In this document: piece by piece, positions 44,231 through 53,737 of the stretch | Position numbering within the stretch: the stretch's first letter is position 1 | Layout: each line of letters begins with the position of its first letter | NCBI RefSeq assembly: GCF_017982655.1 | Contig: NZ_JABXYX010000025.1 | Span: 1-64,000 of the forward strand | Reading direction: 5' to 3' | Source: Brasilonema sp. CT11 | Lineage (GTDB): Bacteria > Cyanobacteriota > Cyanobacteriia > Cyanobacteriales > Nostocaceae | Length of the DNA: 64,000 nt | Program-made: the position numbers and the translations under genes | Notes under the pieces: generated by a model | What the model saw: the letters and a program-made list of their open reading frames with translations, nothing else | The model's database searches: none | What the model was told of the DNA's origin: nothing

Positions 44231-45100
44231 CTAGGTGTTCCACTCAGCTATCTTGCACAGCAAGTGATCAAGTTGTTCACTATCTTGGATGACATCCAAA
44301 TCGGGGTCAGTCTTAACAAATATTTGAAAATTTAGATTGATTTTCAGCGCTGTCTCCAGGCTTTCAAGCGCTAGCGCTTCTTTCCCAACTCGGGCTGCAC
44401 AGCAAGCGATGTTATACCAAGCGTACTCATCGTCTGGCTTCAGTTGAGTTGCTTTTTGATAGCTTACAAGCGCCTCTTCGTAACGCTCTAAATGTCTCAA
44501 CGTATCGCCTATCTTGTAATAAGTCCAAAAATTATCTGAGCGACGAGAAAGGGCTTTGTCATAACTTTTTAGCGCATCTTCATAACGACCTAAATGCCTT
44601 AATGCATCTCCCCGACGAAACCATGCCCAGTAATCATCGCGGCGAATTGATAGAGCTTGATCATAGTCAGAAATTGCATCTTCATAGCGTTCTAAATATC
44701 TAAAGGTATCTCCTCGACGGAACCACGCCCAATAATCATCGCGGCGAATTGCGAGAGCTTTGTTAAAATTGGCGATCGCTTCCTCAAACTGCTCTAGTTC
44801 TTCTACCAAAATGTAGCCTCGACTGTACCACGCCCAGTAATCATTAGGGCGAAGTCCTAATGCTCGGTCAAAACTAGCAAGTGCTTCCTGATACTGACCT
44901 AATTCCCGTAGCACACTACCTCGGTCATACCAGAGCCAGTACTCATCAGGACAAACCTCTATTGCTTTGTCGTAATAAGTGAGCGCTTCTGAGTAATTCT
45001 CTTGCTTTTCGAGCCGTTTACCCTGTCGATACCACTCTTTATAGTTCTGTGTGACAAGTAGTAATGAACTATCTACCCCTGCGGGTGCTGCTTGACTCAT
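44231..45100 (-). CDS. TPR protein
   Basis: 289 residues, seven to eight TPR units from ~17 to 260, with repeated YWAWFRRGDxxRxLxRYEDAI pattern (each unit with a Trp-Ala-Trp core). The C-terminus FVKTDPDLDVIQDSEQLDHLL is the tail often seen at the end of cyanobacterial TPR proteins. No signal or membrane segment; likely a cytoplasmic scaffold. TPR repeats are divergent at DNA level, unlike the 102-bp arrays at 32-37 kb. Confidence 0.85.
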   Translation of the reverse strand: MSQAAPAGVDSSLLLVTQNYKEWYRQGKRLEKQENYSEALTYYDKAIEVCPDEYWLWYDRGSVLRELGQYQEALASFDRALGLRPNDYWAWYSRGYILVEELEQFEEAIANFNKALAIRRDDYWAWFRRGDTFRYLERYEDAISDYDQALSIRRDDYWAWFRRGDALRHLGRYEDALKSYDKALSRRSDNFWTYYKIGDTLRHLERYEEALVSYQKATQLKPDDEYAWYNIACCAARVGKEALALESLETALKINLNFQIFVKTDPDLDVIQDSEQLDHLLCKIAEWNT

Positions 45101-45527
45101 TGTTGATTCCCCAAAAAGTTATTATCGTTACAGACAAGCACACTATTTATATTACTTAACGATACAGGGTAAACAAAATCTACTTAGAGGTATGGAATAG
45201 GCAAAAATGTCTTTAATTGCTAGTTTTCTTTAACTTTCTCGCCGTAAGTCCCACACTATAACGGTGCTTCGACTGCGCTCAGCAACAACTCCGTTTAGTG
45301 ACGGAGTGGCTCCGCTTCCCGGCGAGTCAAAACTTCCGAACCCTTTAGGGTATCGGAACGTGGATATTGCTGTATGTCTTCGGATTTAGGGTATCTGGAG
45401 TAACGACCAAAGAAGCAGGAAATTTCTACAAGGCGACTTGTAGAAGCCCATACCATACCACTTGCGGTTGGTGTTGAGAGAACGTCACTAAATCTTATTG
45501 TTGTTACGCCTGACTAAAACATTACGA
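45101..45527. other. Intergenic repeats
   Basis: Contains a CTCCGTTTAGTGACGGAG palindrome near 45288-45307 and TTCCGAACCC/GGTATCGGAAC fragments. No gene. It must carry the promoter of the TPR gene. Confidence 0.45.
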
Positions 45528-46028
45528 TTACGACGCTCGATCACAGAGGGCGATCGTGAACAATGCAGCTGCTGCAAGTGCTGCTACCGTCCGAATGTGG
45601 TTCCAAATTGTCCAGTTGACAAGGTAGCCAGACCATAGCCTCGCGCCCTCAGTGCTGTTCGGATCGGCGATCGCCAGGGCTTCGTTCAGCGGTACATTGA
45701 ACAAGATTGTCACGCCTAAGGTGCCGACCAGATAAAGCAGGCTGCCAACGAGCAAGTAGGAGGCACTGGGTTGATGCCACTTTAACAGTGAGAAGACAGC
45801 TAGAAAGATACAAGCCACAGCGGTTCCGAAGAAGGCGGTGAAAAACAACGGATTGATCACCGTGATGTTGATCGATTGCATGGCGGCAATGCCCTGCGTC
45901 GGCTTCAGCCTAGCAAGGGCGCTCATCACAAAGGTTGAGAAGGCGAAAAAGACTCCGCCTATCAGCCCGCAGCCTAGTGCTGAGAAAAGCTTCAATGCGA
46001 AAAGGGAATGGTTAGTCATTGTCTTCAA
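45528..46028 (-). CDS. DUF1772 (anthrone-oxygenase-like) membrane protein
   Basis: 166 residues with four hydrophobic helices (~14-35, ~58-80, ~88-110, ~140-160). FFAFSTFVMSALARL, the SINxxVINPLFF stretch and NVPLNEALA are typical of DUF1772. NWTIWNHIRTVAAL near the end matches the conserved WxxxNxxRT motif. Fungal relatives oxidise anthrones; bacterial roles are unknown. It lies downstream of azoR on the same strand (385 bp apart, with a repeat between), next to an AraC regulator, suggesting an oxidative or aromatic-stress cassette. Confidence 0.82.
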   Translation of the reverse strand: MKTMTNHSLFALKLFSALGCGLIGGVFFAFSTFVMSALARLKPTQGIAAMQSINITVINPLFFTAFFGTAVACIFLAVFSLLKWHQPSASYLLVGSLLYLVGTLGVTILFNVPLNEALAIADPNSTEGARLWSGYLVNWTIWNHIRTVAALAAAALFTIALCDRAS

Positions 46029-46269
46029 ACAGTGAACAGTAAAAATCAGTAGACCGAAAACTTTTATCAGTTAATGTAAAAATGAGGGTTTGGGCCGTCG
46101 CTTTGGGGCTGGCGATCGCTACCATGAGCGGTCATCCGTCCATCTAGAACAGAGATGTTTGAAAGGTAGATCACAAGCTGATTCCGTCGATTGCATTCCC
46201 ACGGAACAATGAAGAGCGCTTAAGACTTTTGGAAAACTTTTCGGTCTAGTGAAAATTGATAACTGGTAA

Positions 46270-46303
46270 CCCTATGGCGCTCCGCCACGCCTTACGGCTA
46301 TCG
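46270..46303. repeat. 34-base dispersed repeat copy
   Basis: Identical, inverted, to 19253-19286: it begins CCCTATGGCGCTCCGCC and ends GGCTATCG. It sits in a GC-rich repeat block (46262-46370) between azoR and the DUF1772 gene. Confidence 0.85.
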
Positions 46304-46413
46304 GGGAGAACCTCCGGTTCCGCTGCGCGCTCCGCAGTCGCGCCCGAGAGCGGAGACCCTCCAAAGAGCGCTGGCTCACTGATAACTGAATAACTGATAA
46401 AGCCTCCCAAGGA

Positions 46414-47046
46414 TTACCTTGCCACCAGTTGAGCGATTTGGGCACGGGCAGCTGCGATCGATTTCACCAAACTTGTGCCACCCAACTCATCATTCTCAAC
46501 ATGAATAAAAGTGATGTCGGTGATGCCAAGAAATCCAAAAAGTGTTCTTAAATAAGGATCTTGATGATTTAGCTTCTCGTTACGCTCACCAGATCCAAAG
46601 CCAGAATCACCCCGCGCTGTGATGATAAACATTTTCTTATTTAATACCAGAGGTTTGTAAGGGTTTGCAGCATCTTCTGGCTCAAACACGAAAGTTCGCC
46701 CTGGACGGACAATTTGGTCAATATAAGCCTTAAACGTACTGGGAACGCTGAAATTGTACATAGGAATACCGATGACGTAGAGATCCGCAGCTAAGAATTC
46801 GTCCACGAGTTGATCGCTAATGCGAATTGACTCTTGGAGCTCAGGAGTACGCTGTTCTGGCGGTGTATAAGCCGCTGCAATCCACGGTTCATCTACATGG
46901 GGAACAGGCTTACGACCAACATCGCGATAGGTGACGACATCACCCGGATGAGCCTGTACTCTCGCTTCAACAAATTCTCTTGTGAGTCTGCGAGAGTGTG
47001 AACGTTCTCCTCTGGGACTGGAATCAATGTGTAACAGGTGTGCCAT
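46414..47046 (-). CDS. azoR: FMN-dependent NADH-azoreductase
   Basis: 210 residues, flavodoxin-like AzoR/AcpD family. Visible motifs: HIDSSPRGERSHSR (6-19, FMN phosphate site), VIGIPMYNFSVPSTFKAYID (~92-111, FMN ring site) and ITARGDSGFGSG (~141-152). It reduces azo dyes and quinones using NADH and is often induced by electrophiles. It is transcribed divergently from the AraC-type regulator gene (155 bp apart), which probably controls it. Confidence 0.93.
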   Translation of the reverse strand: MAHLLHIDSSPRGERSHSRRLTREFVEARVQAHPGDVVTYRDVGRKPVPHVDEPWIAAAYTPPEQRTPELQESIRISDQLVDEFLAADLYVIGIPMYNFSVPSTFKAYIDQIVRPGRTFVFEPEDAANPYKPLVLNKKMFIITARGDSGFGSGERNEKLNHQDPYLRTLFGFLGITDITFIHVENDELGGTSLVKSIAAARAQIAQLVAR

Positions 47047-47201
47047 AGCTTTTCCTAATCAATTACCATTCCAGCTTAGGTAAATGGCTCGTGCTCAGCT
47101 ATCTAATTCCTGTGTCACTATCAAAATCTTGCTGTCAGTTTTCAGACGATGAGCATCCATTCATTGAATACAATCAGAATGAGACGAATTGGGTTTGTAC
47201 T

Positions 47202-48071
47202 ATGAAAACGACAGTCCCCCTGCAGCCTGAAACAAACTGTTTGCCCATTTTGTCTAGCCAAGCTCAGGGTTGGGAAAATATTTTGGTCGAGCAATTCCAG
47301 CAACCCCCAGGTGAGGCAACGTGTGATTACAGCAATGAACATTCGATTTACTTGTCTCTTGCACCGCGTCCAGTTCGCTTGCTCCAAATCCAAGGAGGAA
47401 AAACCTATACGGGGCTTTACGGAAAAGGAGATATTTGTGTAACTCCTGCAAAGACTCCGTCTTTTGCACGTTGGGATAGAGATGATCACTACTTACAGAT
47501 TCGCATTACATCTGATTTTATTCAAAGCGTTGCAAGAGTTACCATTGACACCAATCCCGATCAGCTTGAATTACTAAGCGAATTTCGGACTCGCGATCCT
47601 CAGATTGAGTCAATCGGCATGATGCTTCTTGCTGAGCTAAAACAAGAAAATTTAGGCGGAAGGCTTTACATTCAATCACTAGCAAATGTATTGGCAGTGC
47701 ATTTGCTCAGGCAATACGCTGCTCCTAAACTTCGCCTTTCAATTTACGAGGGTGGATTACCACAGCGTCAACTTGTTCAAGTTTTGGAATACATCAACGA
47801 ATATCTGAATCAAGACATCAAGCTGGCTGATTTAGCGGCGTTGCTAGGCATGAGCCAATATCATTTCAGCCATCTGTTTAAACAATCAATTGGGACAGCT
47901 CCTCACCAATACCTGCTGCAGCAACGAGTAGAACGGGCAAAGCAATTATTGAAACAAACAAACCGAACCATTACGGAGATTGCTTTGTTGTGTGGTTTCA
48001 ATAGCCACAGTCATTTGAGTAAACAGTTTCGGCACCTTACAGGCATGACACCCACCAACTACAGGCAGTAA
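47202..48071 (+). CDS. AraC-family transcriptional regulator
   Basis: 289 residues from the ATG at 47202; an in-frame GTG at 47091 would add 37 unconserved-looking residues. The N-terminal ~180 residues form a ligand-sensing cupin-like half (YLSLAPRPVRLLQIQGGKTY). The C-terminal HTH pair has LADLAALLGMSQYHFSHLFKQSIG and ITEIALLCGFNSHSHLSKQF with the classic HxxPTxYRQ ending (GMTPTNYRQ). Divergence from azoR suggests it senses an aromatic or redox signal and activates azoR and perhaps the DUF1772 gene. Confidence 0.9.
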   Translation: MKTTVPLQPETNCLPILSSQAQGWENILVEQFQQPPGEATCDYSNEHSIYLSLAPRPVRLLQIQGGKTYTGLYGKGDICVTPAKTPSFARWDRDDHYLQIRITSDFIQSVARVTIDTNPDQLELLSEFRTRDPQIESIGMMLLAELKQENLGGRLYIQSLANVLAVHLLRQYAAPKLRLSIYEGGLPQRQLVQVLEYINEYLNQDIKLADLAALLGMSQYHFSHLFKQSIGTAPHQYLLQQRVERAKQLLKQTNRTITEIALLCGFNSHSHLSKQFRHLTGMTPTNYRQ

Positions 48072-48328
48072 ACCAAAAAGTTTGCCGTAAGAGCAATCTA
48101 CTGAACGCTCATGCGCTCGCGCTTTGCGCTGAGGCGTTAAGCGAAGCGATTCCTAGCCCCTTTTAGGGGCGGTACTCTCGGACGGAGAGCTACGCTTAAC
48201 GCCTCCGCCCCCCCTTTAAATACTCAGTCCTCACTTCCTGCACATTTTTTTGCACTTCAATTGAGTTTATGGGATATTCGAGACTTGGCTTAGTCTTCAA
48301 GAATCCCACTCCTTCTAGGGGTGATAGC

Positions 48329-49978
48329 TCACGTTTCTTCAAATTGAAGTTCAGGCATAAGTTGAAGAGTTCCGAGACCCAAATCTTTGGGCGAGAGGAA
48401 CTGTGCTTCAAACAAAGCCATCATATCTCGTAACTGGGGATTACCACGAGAAGCCCCGGTCAATCCTTTAGCAATAATCAAGCCACAGTACCCGTTGGTA
48501 TTCTTACATCGTTGATTCCATTTCTTGCGAGCTTCTACATGGATTGGATCATCATCTTCAAACTCACCAAACAGGAATAACTCGCCATTTTCGGTTTGTA
48601 ACAAACCTAAATCGTAGCGTGTCCCATCAAACGGGTCAGCACCTGGATTAAAACAGATTGCCTTAAGTCCTCCGGCTTGTTCAATATTTGAAATCACAGT
48701 TTTTGCCTTGGGACGAGAAGTTTGAATCAAAATCACTGGCAAACCATCCCCTGCTTGTGTGATTTCCCCTGTTGCGTGATAAGCTCCCCCCTGACGCAAG
48801 TAATCCAACATTTCCCATGAGACAACTCCTAAACTGAGAAATGAGTCTTCTGGTATCAAATCATCTCGTAATGACTGAAGGATTGGTACTGGTGACTCGC
48901 TTTCATCTTCTAAAGTGTCAAAACCTGCTATTTCTTCTAACTCAGTTGCTAACTGTGGCATGGAACAGACAGCGATAGACACTGATTTTGTTAGTTCTTT
49001 TGACGACTCAGGTAACGAGATGCGATAGCGGCGACTCAGGCTGGGGAAGGTATCACCACCAAGCTGATTACGGTAATCACGCATAAAGCGGGAAAGACTT
49101 TCTATTGCCACATAAACGACAAGTGCTTCTTCGTCATACAAAACAGAACGCAATCCTTCTAAAGGATGGATATTACCGAAAGTGGGTTCAATTTCGGATA
49201 TTGGCAAATCTGCCAAGTCATCGAATTCGTCCTCCTCTTCTTCAGTATCATCAGCACGCTCAAAGGTCAGAAATAGACAATCTTGTTTTAAAAAAGCTTC
49301 TTCTAAATGCCCTTGTGATTCGTCTTCTTTTAAAACACTTGTGCGGAAACGCTTTAAAGAGTCTTCTGAACGATACAACAAAATTCCATATTCCATCCCC
49401 AGCATCCCCATAACACTGGCATAGAGTGTGCCAACATCCCATTTATTAATTTCTATGGACAAGATTTGCTGTTCTTCCAAGAATTCCCAAGGTGCTGCTT
49501 GCCAAAGTGCAAATGCTTTTTCTCGCAGCACTTGTGCATATTGTGGAGGTAAATCGGGAACTTGGCTATCTAAGATTTCAGTAAATCCACGAAACAGTTC
49601 ATCAATTAAAGGGAGCTCTGGGGCATACTCAATCGCAATGTCCAAATCCTGTAGTACTCCGCGCAGGTAAAATTGAATTTCGCGGTCTTTGACCACAATT
49701 CTTTGAGGACGAGCAGGTTTTGCGGGATTATGAGGATGCTCCATCGCTCGCATTAAGGTACGAACAATGGCTTCTGGACCAGTTTCTGGTGCGACTACGT
49801 CCATACCCCGGACAATACCTTGCGAGCCATCTACCCAAAGAATACATTCACCTTTGACATCTGGATCGGAATTTTGGGTTTGTGATGACGACAATGGACG
49901 GCGATCGCCCTCCCACACAGAAGGAATTTGGGTTAATTTCTTCAACCGACGACTGGTAGAGCGATTAAAACTTGTCAT
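48329..49978 (-). CDS. Large conserved cyanobacterial protein (DUF6930-like)
   Basis: 549 residues with no recognised catalytic motif. It has an N-terminal basic, Ser/Arg-rich stretch, then alpha/beta domains with VDGSQGIVRGMDVVAPETGPEA, QRIVVKDREIQFYLRGVL and EYAPELPLIDELFRGF. An acidic run DDTEEEEDEFDDLADL lies near 245-260. The C-terminal ICFNPGADPFDGTRYDLGLLQT and RCKNTNGYCGLIIAKGLTG look conserved. No signal peptide or membrane span. I recall such proteins as cyanobacteria-specific hypothetical proteins; the DUF assignment is tentative and the function unknown. Confidence 0.72.
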   Translation of the reverse strand: MTSFNRSTSRRLKKLTQIPSVWEGDRRPLSSSQTQNSDPDVKGECILWVDGSQGIVRGMDVVAPETGPEAIVRTLMRAMEHPHNPAKPARPQRIVVKDREIQFYLRGVLQDLDIAIEYAPELPLIDELFRGFTEILDSQVPDLPPQYAQVLREKAFALWQAAPWEFLEEQQILSIEINKWDVGTLYASVMGMLGMEYGILLYRSEDSLKRFRTSVLKEDESQGHLEEAFLKQDCLFLTFERADDTEEEEDEFDDLADLPISEIEPTFGNIHPLEGLRSVLYDEEALVVYVAIESLSRFMRDYRNQLGGDTFPSLSRRYRISLPESSKELTKSVSIAVCSMPQLATELEEIAGFDTLEDESESPVPILQSLRDDLIPEDSFLSLGVVSWEMLDYLRQGGAYHATGEITQAGDGLPVILIQTSRPKAKTVISNIEQAGGLKAICFNPGADPFDGTRYDLGLLQTENGELFLFGEFEDDDPIHVEARKKWNQRCKNTNGYCGLIIAKGLTGASRGNPQLRDMMALFEAQFLSPKDLGLGTLQLMPELQFEET

Positions 49979-50327
49979 AGAGGTAAGTTAATCAAAACAA
50001 GCAATATGGAATTAAACTTTTGGCGTTAGGCTAGCCGAGGATAAAAACTCTTTGGCTGTTTGTGAAGAAGTAGTTACTGGTGGTAGCTACCACAATGTTT
50101 GGATTTCTAAAATATCGAATCTCAAAATACATTGAATCTCTCAATTCTAGAATAAAAATCTTTGCATGCTTTTGGCGGAGTATTTACAATTTGCATTCCT
50201 AGCACATGAATATCGCTAGAATGGATACAAAAACTTTTGCAGCCACCAAGCGGTGAGCTTGGAGTTCAACCAAAGAGCTTGCCGCTACAAAGTCAAGCTC
50301 ACACCAGCTAAGGAGTATAAACAGCAG

Positions 50328-50684
50328 ATGACACAAGCAACTCAGTCTTTACAACGGGGAATCCAATTAAGCGAAGCAGCATTGCGGCAGGTAAAATTTT
50401 TGCGAGATCAGCAAGGTCAAGACCTATGCTTACGGGTTGGAGTACGTCAAGGTGGTTGCTCTGGAATGTCTTACATGATGGATTTTGAAGACGCTAGCAA
50501 GATAACACCCCAAGATGAAGTTTTTGATTATGATGGCTTCAAAATTGTTTGCGATCGCAAAAGTTTATTATATCTCTATGGTTTGATGCTAGATTACAGC
50601 AACTCTATGATTGGCGGCGGTTTTCAATTCACTAACCCCAACGCCGCTCAAACTTGTGGTTGCGGTAAATCATTTGGAGTGTAG
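50328..50684 (+). CDS. IscA/SufA-type iron-sulfur assembly protein
   Basis: 118 residues from the ATG at 50328, chosen over an upstream GTG (50253) because AAGGAG lies ~12 bases before it and the length then matches the family. The three conserved cysteines are Cys44 (GGCSG), Cys110 and Cys112 (TCGCGKSF), which bind iron or a [2Fe-2S] cluster. It acts as an A-type carrier in Fe-S delivery, for example to photosystem I pathways. No suf/isc operon partner is adjacent. Confidence 0.94.
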   Translation: MTQATQSLQRGIQLSEAALRQVKFLRDQQGQDLCLRVGVRQGGCSGMSYMMDFEDASKITPQDEVFDYDGFKIVCDRKSLLYLYGLMLDYSNSMIGGGFQFTNPNAAQTCGCGKSFGV

Positions 50685-50743
50685 TATAGTCATTTGTGAG
50701 CCAGCGCAGCTAAGTTGGAAACCAACAGGGCGGCGACTGGTGA

Positions 50744-50786
50744 GGCACTCCTTCAAGTGCGGGAAACCCGCACTTGAAGGAGTGCC
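50744..50786. repeat. Perfect 20-bp-stem palindrome
   Basis: The arm starting GGCACTCCTTCAAG (50744-50763) pairs exactly with 50767-50786 around AAA. It lies between the iscA-like and TPR genes. Similar in design but not sequence to the palindrome at 10918-10965. Confidence 0.85.
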
Positions 50787-50951
50787 GAATCCGTAAGGAC
50801 TCTCCTGTTGAGTTCTTTGTCATCTGTCATTCGACAAAGGACGAACAAACGGTAGGTTGCATAGTCCCTCAACCATGTGCTTGTGCACTCAATGAGGAAC
50901 CTCCAAGGGTATGCTGCCTCCAAATGAGTAGTGAGTAATGACTAATCAGTA

Positions 50952-51377
50952 ATGACTAATACAGTTGAATCTCTCTTTGATACTGGTTTAGAACGTTATA
51001 AAGCAGGAGAACCAGTAGCGGATTTAATCCCTGTTTTTAAAGAAGTTTGCGATCGCACTCCCAAAAGTAGTGCTGCTTGGACTTGTTTGGCGTGGTTGTA
51101 TCTATTGGATGACAACCCAAATTCTGCTCATAAAGCTGCACAAAAAGCTGTTAAGCTTAATCCACAAGACCCACAAGCACGGGTGAACCTTGCGATTGCA
51201 ATGCTGGAAACGGGTCAAAAAGGTTTGCGACAACATGTAGACTTTGCACAACAGTTGATTTTTGTCAACCCAGACTGGCGAGAGGAAATCAAAAAAAGTA
51301 TTGAAGACGGTTTGGGCAGAAAACCAGACTGGCAAAGTTTGGCAAAAGTCAACAGCTGGCTTTTTCCAGAAGAATAA
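50952..51377 (+). CDS. Small TPR protein
   Basis: 141 residues with about two TPR motifs (~35-105: SSAAWTCLAWLYLLDDNPNSA, QDPQARVNLAIAMLE). It ends with a DWREEIKKSIEDGL helix and KVNSWLFPEE. Compact, cytoplasmic, conserved-looking. A hairpin and a small membrane protein gene follow on the same strand. Confidence 0.82.
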   Translation: MTNTVESLFDTGLERYKAGEPVADLIPVFKEVCDRTPKSSAAWTCLAWLYLLDDNPNSAHKAAQKAVKLNPQDPQARVNLAIAMLETGQKGLRQHVDFAQQLIFVNPDWREEIKKSIEDGLGRKPDWQSLAKVNSWLFPEE

Positions 51378-51393
51378 CTGCTGAACAGTCCAA

Positions 51394-51430
51394 ATCATCA
51401 GTCAATAGTTTTAGACTATTGACTGATGAT
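51394..51430. terminator. Hairpin between TPR and small membrane gene
   Basis: ATCATCAGTCAATAG (51394-51408) and CTATTGACTGATGAT (51416-51430) form a perfect 15-bp stem with a 7-base loop, ten bases before the next ATG. It could end the TPR transcript or hide the downstream ribosome site. Confidence 0.6.
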
Positions 51431-51439
51431 TCATAACTA

Positions 51440-51697
51440 ATGAATATGAAAGATAAATTTTTAAACTGGCTAAACTTGGTTTTAGTGGCAGATGTATTTT
51501 TTGTCTTGTTTGCTTTTGGGTGGTTTGCAGTTGCAGTTATTGGTAAAACAGTTGGAGTTCCGCTGGGCTTAGATTTGTGGCACAGCCTTTGGCAACCTGT
51601 ATTTAACCCTGCTATTGGCATTCTTATGGCTGGTGCCATCATCAGTGGCATTATCAACTGGGTTTCCCAAAAATTCATAAAAACCGACAATGGGTAA
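51440..51697 (+). CDS. Small two-helix membrane protein
   Basis: 85 residues with hydrophobic segments at ~10-34 (NLVLVADVFFVLFAFGWFAVAV) and ~58-78 (AIGILMAGAIISGIINWV). The composition and WHSLWQPVFNPAIG loop look conserved. Function unknown. The hairpin immediately upstream makes its expression independent or structurally controlled. Confidence 0.75.
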   Translation: MNMKDKFLNWLNLVLVADVFFVLFAFGWFAVAVIGKTVGVPLGLDLWHSLWQPVFNPAIGILMAGAIISGIINWVSQKFIKTDNG

Positions 51698-51704
51698 TTT
51701 TTTC

Positions 51705-51742
51705 AGTGGGGTGAGTAAACGCTTTTGATTACGCACCCCACT
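51705..51742. terminator. Terminator between convergent genes
   Basis: AGTGGGGTG (51705-51713) and CACCCCACT (51734-51742), a 9-bp stem, lie between the small membrane gene and the convergent epimerase gene, with T runs on both sides. Confidence 0.65.
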
Positions 51743-51788
51743 TCATTTGTCTTTACAGTGTCGATACCAGCGTCAAATCTCTAATTTT

Positions 51789-52715
51789 CTATTTCAAAAT
51801 TTGTGCCAGTGCTGGTTCCAAATTAGGATACTTGTACTTAAAGCCACTTTCCAAAGTACGCTTGGGAAGGACTTGTTGACCTTCCAAAACGACCATTGCT
51901 CCGTCCCCTAAAAGAGCCTCGATAGCAAAAGCCGGAACAGGTAACCAGGAAGGACGATTCATGACTTTTCCCATCGCTTGGCTCAGTTGAGCCATTCGCA
52001 CAGGATGCGGGGCAGTAGCATTATACACTCCTTGTATCTCCGATTTCATTAAAGCTTGTAAAATCAAGTTAACAATATCATCAACGTGAATCCAGGAAAA
52101 CCATTGCCGACCACTCCCTATGGGACCACCAGCAAAAAGTTTGAATGGTGTAATCATTTTACCCAAGGCACCACCTAGACCCAGAACAATACCGAATCGC
52201 AGAATCACGAGTCGTACTCCAACATTTTTGACCTTACTCGCTTCTGCTTCCCAAGCTTGGCAGACTTGGGCAAGAAAATCGTTACCTGCTGAGCTGGTTT
52301 CATCATAAGTAGCCGTTTCACTCGTACCATAGTAGCCAATAGCCGAAGCGTTAACTAAGACACTGGGCTTGGGGTTTGTGTTGATGATTGCGTCCACAAT
52401 GTTTTGCGTAACGAACTTGCGGCTGTTTAAAATTTCCTGTTTGCGTTCAGGTGTCCAACGTCCTTCGCCAATGGCTTCACCTGCTAAATTCACGACACCA
52501 TCACAGCTAGAGATGGCACTTTGCCAAGAACCGGATGTATTCGGTGTGTAGGCAACAATTTCTACATTTGGAAAAGCTGTAGATGGAAAAACCTTTTGGG
52601 CATAGGTTGTGTTACGAGTTAACACAACCACTTGCATACCCTCTTCGCGTAGTCGTTCTACCAAACGACTACCTACAAATCCTGTTGCTCCTGCAATTGC
52701 TATTTTCATGATCAT
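51789..52715 (-). CDS. TIGR01777-type NAD(P)-dependent epimerase (SDR)
   Basis: 308 residues, atypical SDR of the YfcH/SDR39U1 type. The Rossmann loop is IAGATGFVGSRLVERL (6-21), followed by DGVVNLAGEAIGEGRW and the ASAIGYYGTSETATYDE active-site segment. PHPVRMAQLSQAMGKVMNRPSW and VLPKRTLESGFKYKYP near the C-terminus are family hallmarks. In cyanobacteria and plastids relatives are linked to cell division; the precise substrate is unknown. Met1 or Met3 could start. Confidence 0.93.
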   Translation of the reverse strand: MIMKIAIAGATGFVGSRLVERLREEGMQVVVLTRNTTYAQKVFPSTAFPNVEIVAYTPNTSGSWQSAISSCDGVVNLAGEAIGEGRWTPERKQEILNSRKFVTQNIVDAIINTNPKPSVLVNASAIGYYGTSETATYDETSSAGNDFLAQVCQAWEAEASKVKNVGVRLVILRFGIVLGLGGALGKMITPFKLFAGGPIGSGRQWFSWIHVDDIVNLILQALMKSEIQGVYNATAPHPVRMAQLSQAMGKVMNRPSWLPVPAFAIEALLGDGAMVVLEGQQVLPKRTLESGFKYKYPNLEPALAQILK

Positions 52716-52910
52716 TCTTCCCCAGACAGTTATTTTAAAGTTTTTATCAAACTTTTGGTTTCGCTACTACAGTTTAGAGTCAGAAATTTGTTTGTGTGCC
52801 GTGTGTTGCGTTTGTGCGAACTCAAAACTTTGATTCTTTAACGAATCTATAATGACTTAGATGGTTCGATATTATAGGATGGACGGATTGTTGCAAGGCG
52901 TGGGGCTATT

Positions 52911-53258
52911 ATGGCTCGCTATACCTGTTCATTTATTCTTTCTGTTTCTACTGACCAACTTCAAGCTTCACTTGTAGAACTTCTCCAAGATTGTCATTTG
53001 GATGTTCAATACTATACATCTGATTACATTCTGGCACGGGAATTTCTTGGTTCTGTACCCATTTCCAAGTTAGTAACCGTGGAAATATTGATTGATAAAA
53101 CTAGACATAATGACACAGAAACCCGAATGAGTATTGTGATTAAAAACGAAGAACTACCACTTCAAAGAGATAATCACTGCCGACAAATTTTTGAATACGT
53201 TAAGCAGGCTATTGAAAATTGCCGCTATTGGCATCTTATTGAGAGCATAGCAGGCTAG
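52911..53258 (+). CDS. Conserved hypothetical protein
   Basis: 115 residues from the ATG at 52911: ARYTCSFILSVSTDQLQASL, LLQDCHLDVQYYTSDYILAR, then VTVEILIDKTRHNDTETRMS and CRQIFEYVKQAIENCRYW. Mixed alpha/beta with no membrane segment or cofactor motif. Looks like a folded single domain. Divergent from the epimerase gene. Family not recognised. Confidence 0.7.
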   Translation: MARYTCSFILSVSTDQLQASLVELLQDCHLDVQYYTSDYILAREFLGSVPISKLVTVEILIDKTRHNDTETRMSIVIKNEELPLQRDNHCRQIFEYVKQAIENCRYWHLIESIAG

Positions 53259-53737
53259 CACCGCTTAGTGTTCTTCAACAAACTACAGCACTATCCACCG
53301 AGTGTGCCAGAAGGTAAGCGACTGTCGTGCATGCATGATCATGCGCCCTTCGAGAGGCACCGCCTTGCCGTGACGCAGCGCGCCCTGCCGACGTTTCTCG
53401 CGACTAGCGCCCGATTCGTGAGCGTAAGCACAAAGCCCACGAATCGGCCGTTTGCCCAAGCCAAGTGCCGTAGGCATAAAACATAGGAAATACCTACACA
53501 GGGGTACCTCATCCCTGCTTTGTAGCACAGCCTTTGTGGCTGACTGAGTGTGTGCAAACTACCGTCAACTGGCGTAATTACCCTTTGACGAAAATTCTGA
53601 TACATTTTTTGGCTTAACACACTCACGACTCAAAGATCAACACTCTTGAGTTCTTCTAGACTTTTGAGTGTTTACTCCCCTGATGAATAAAAGTACATTC
53701 TTTATGGGTAACAGCTTTTTCGAGAATTAATATCCTT
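53259..53737. repeat. GC-rich repeat-bearing intergenic region
   Basis: Positions ~53320-53480 are GC-rich (GCGCGCCCTGCCGACG, CGACTAGCGCCC) against AT-rich surroundings. CCGATTCGTG (53411-53420) and CACGAATCGG (53438-53447) form a 10-bp stem. Overlapping open frames on both strands are artefacts of this block. No gene. Confidence 0.55.

Noticed and set aside
53268-53626. Frames on both strands in the GC-rich block before the FHA gene
   Set aside because: Overlapping in opposite directions within a repeat block; artefacts.
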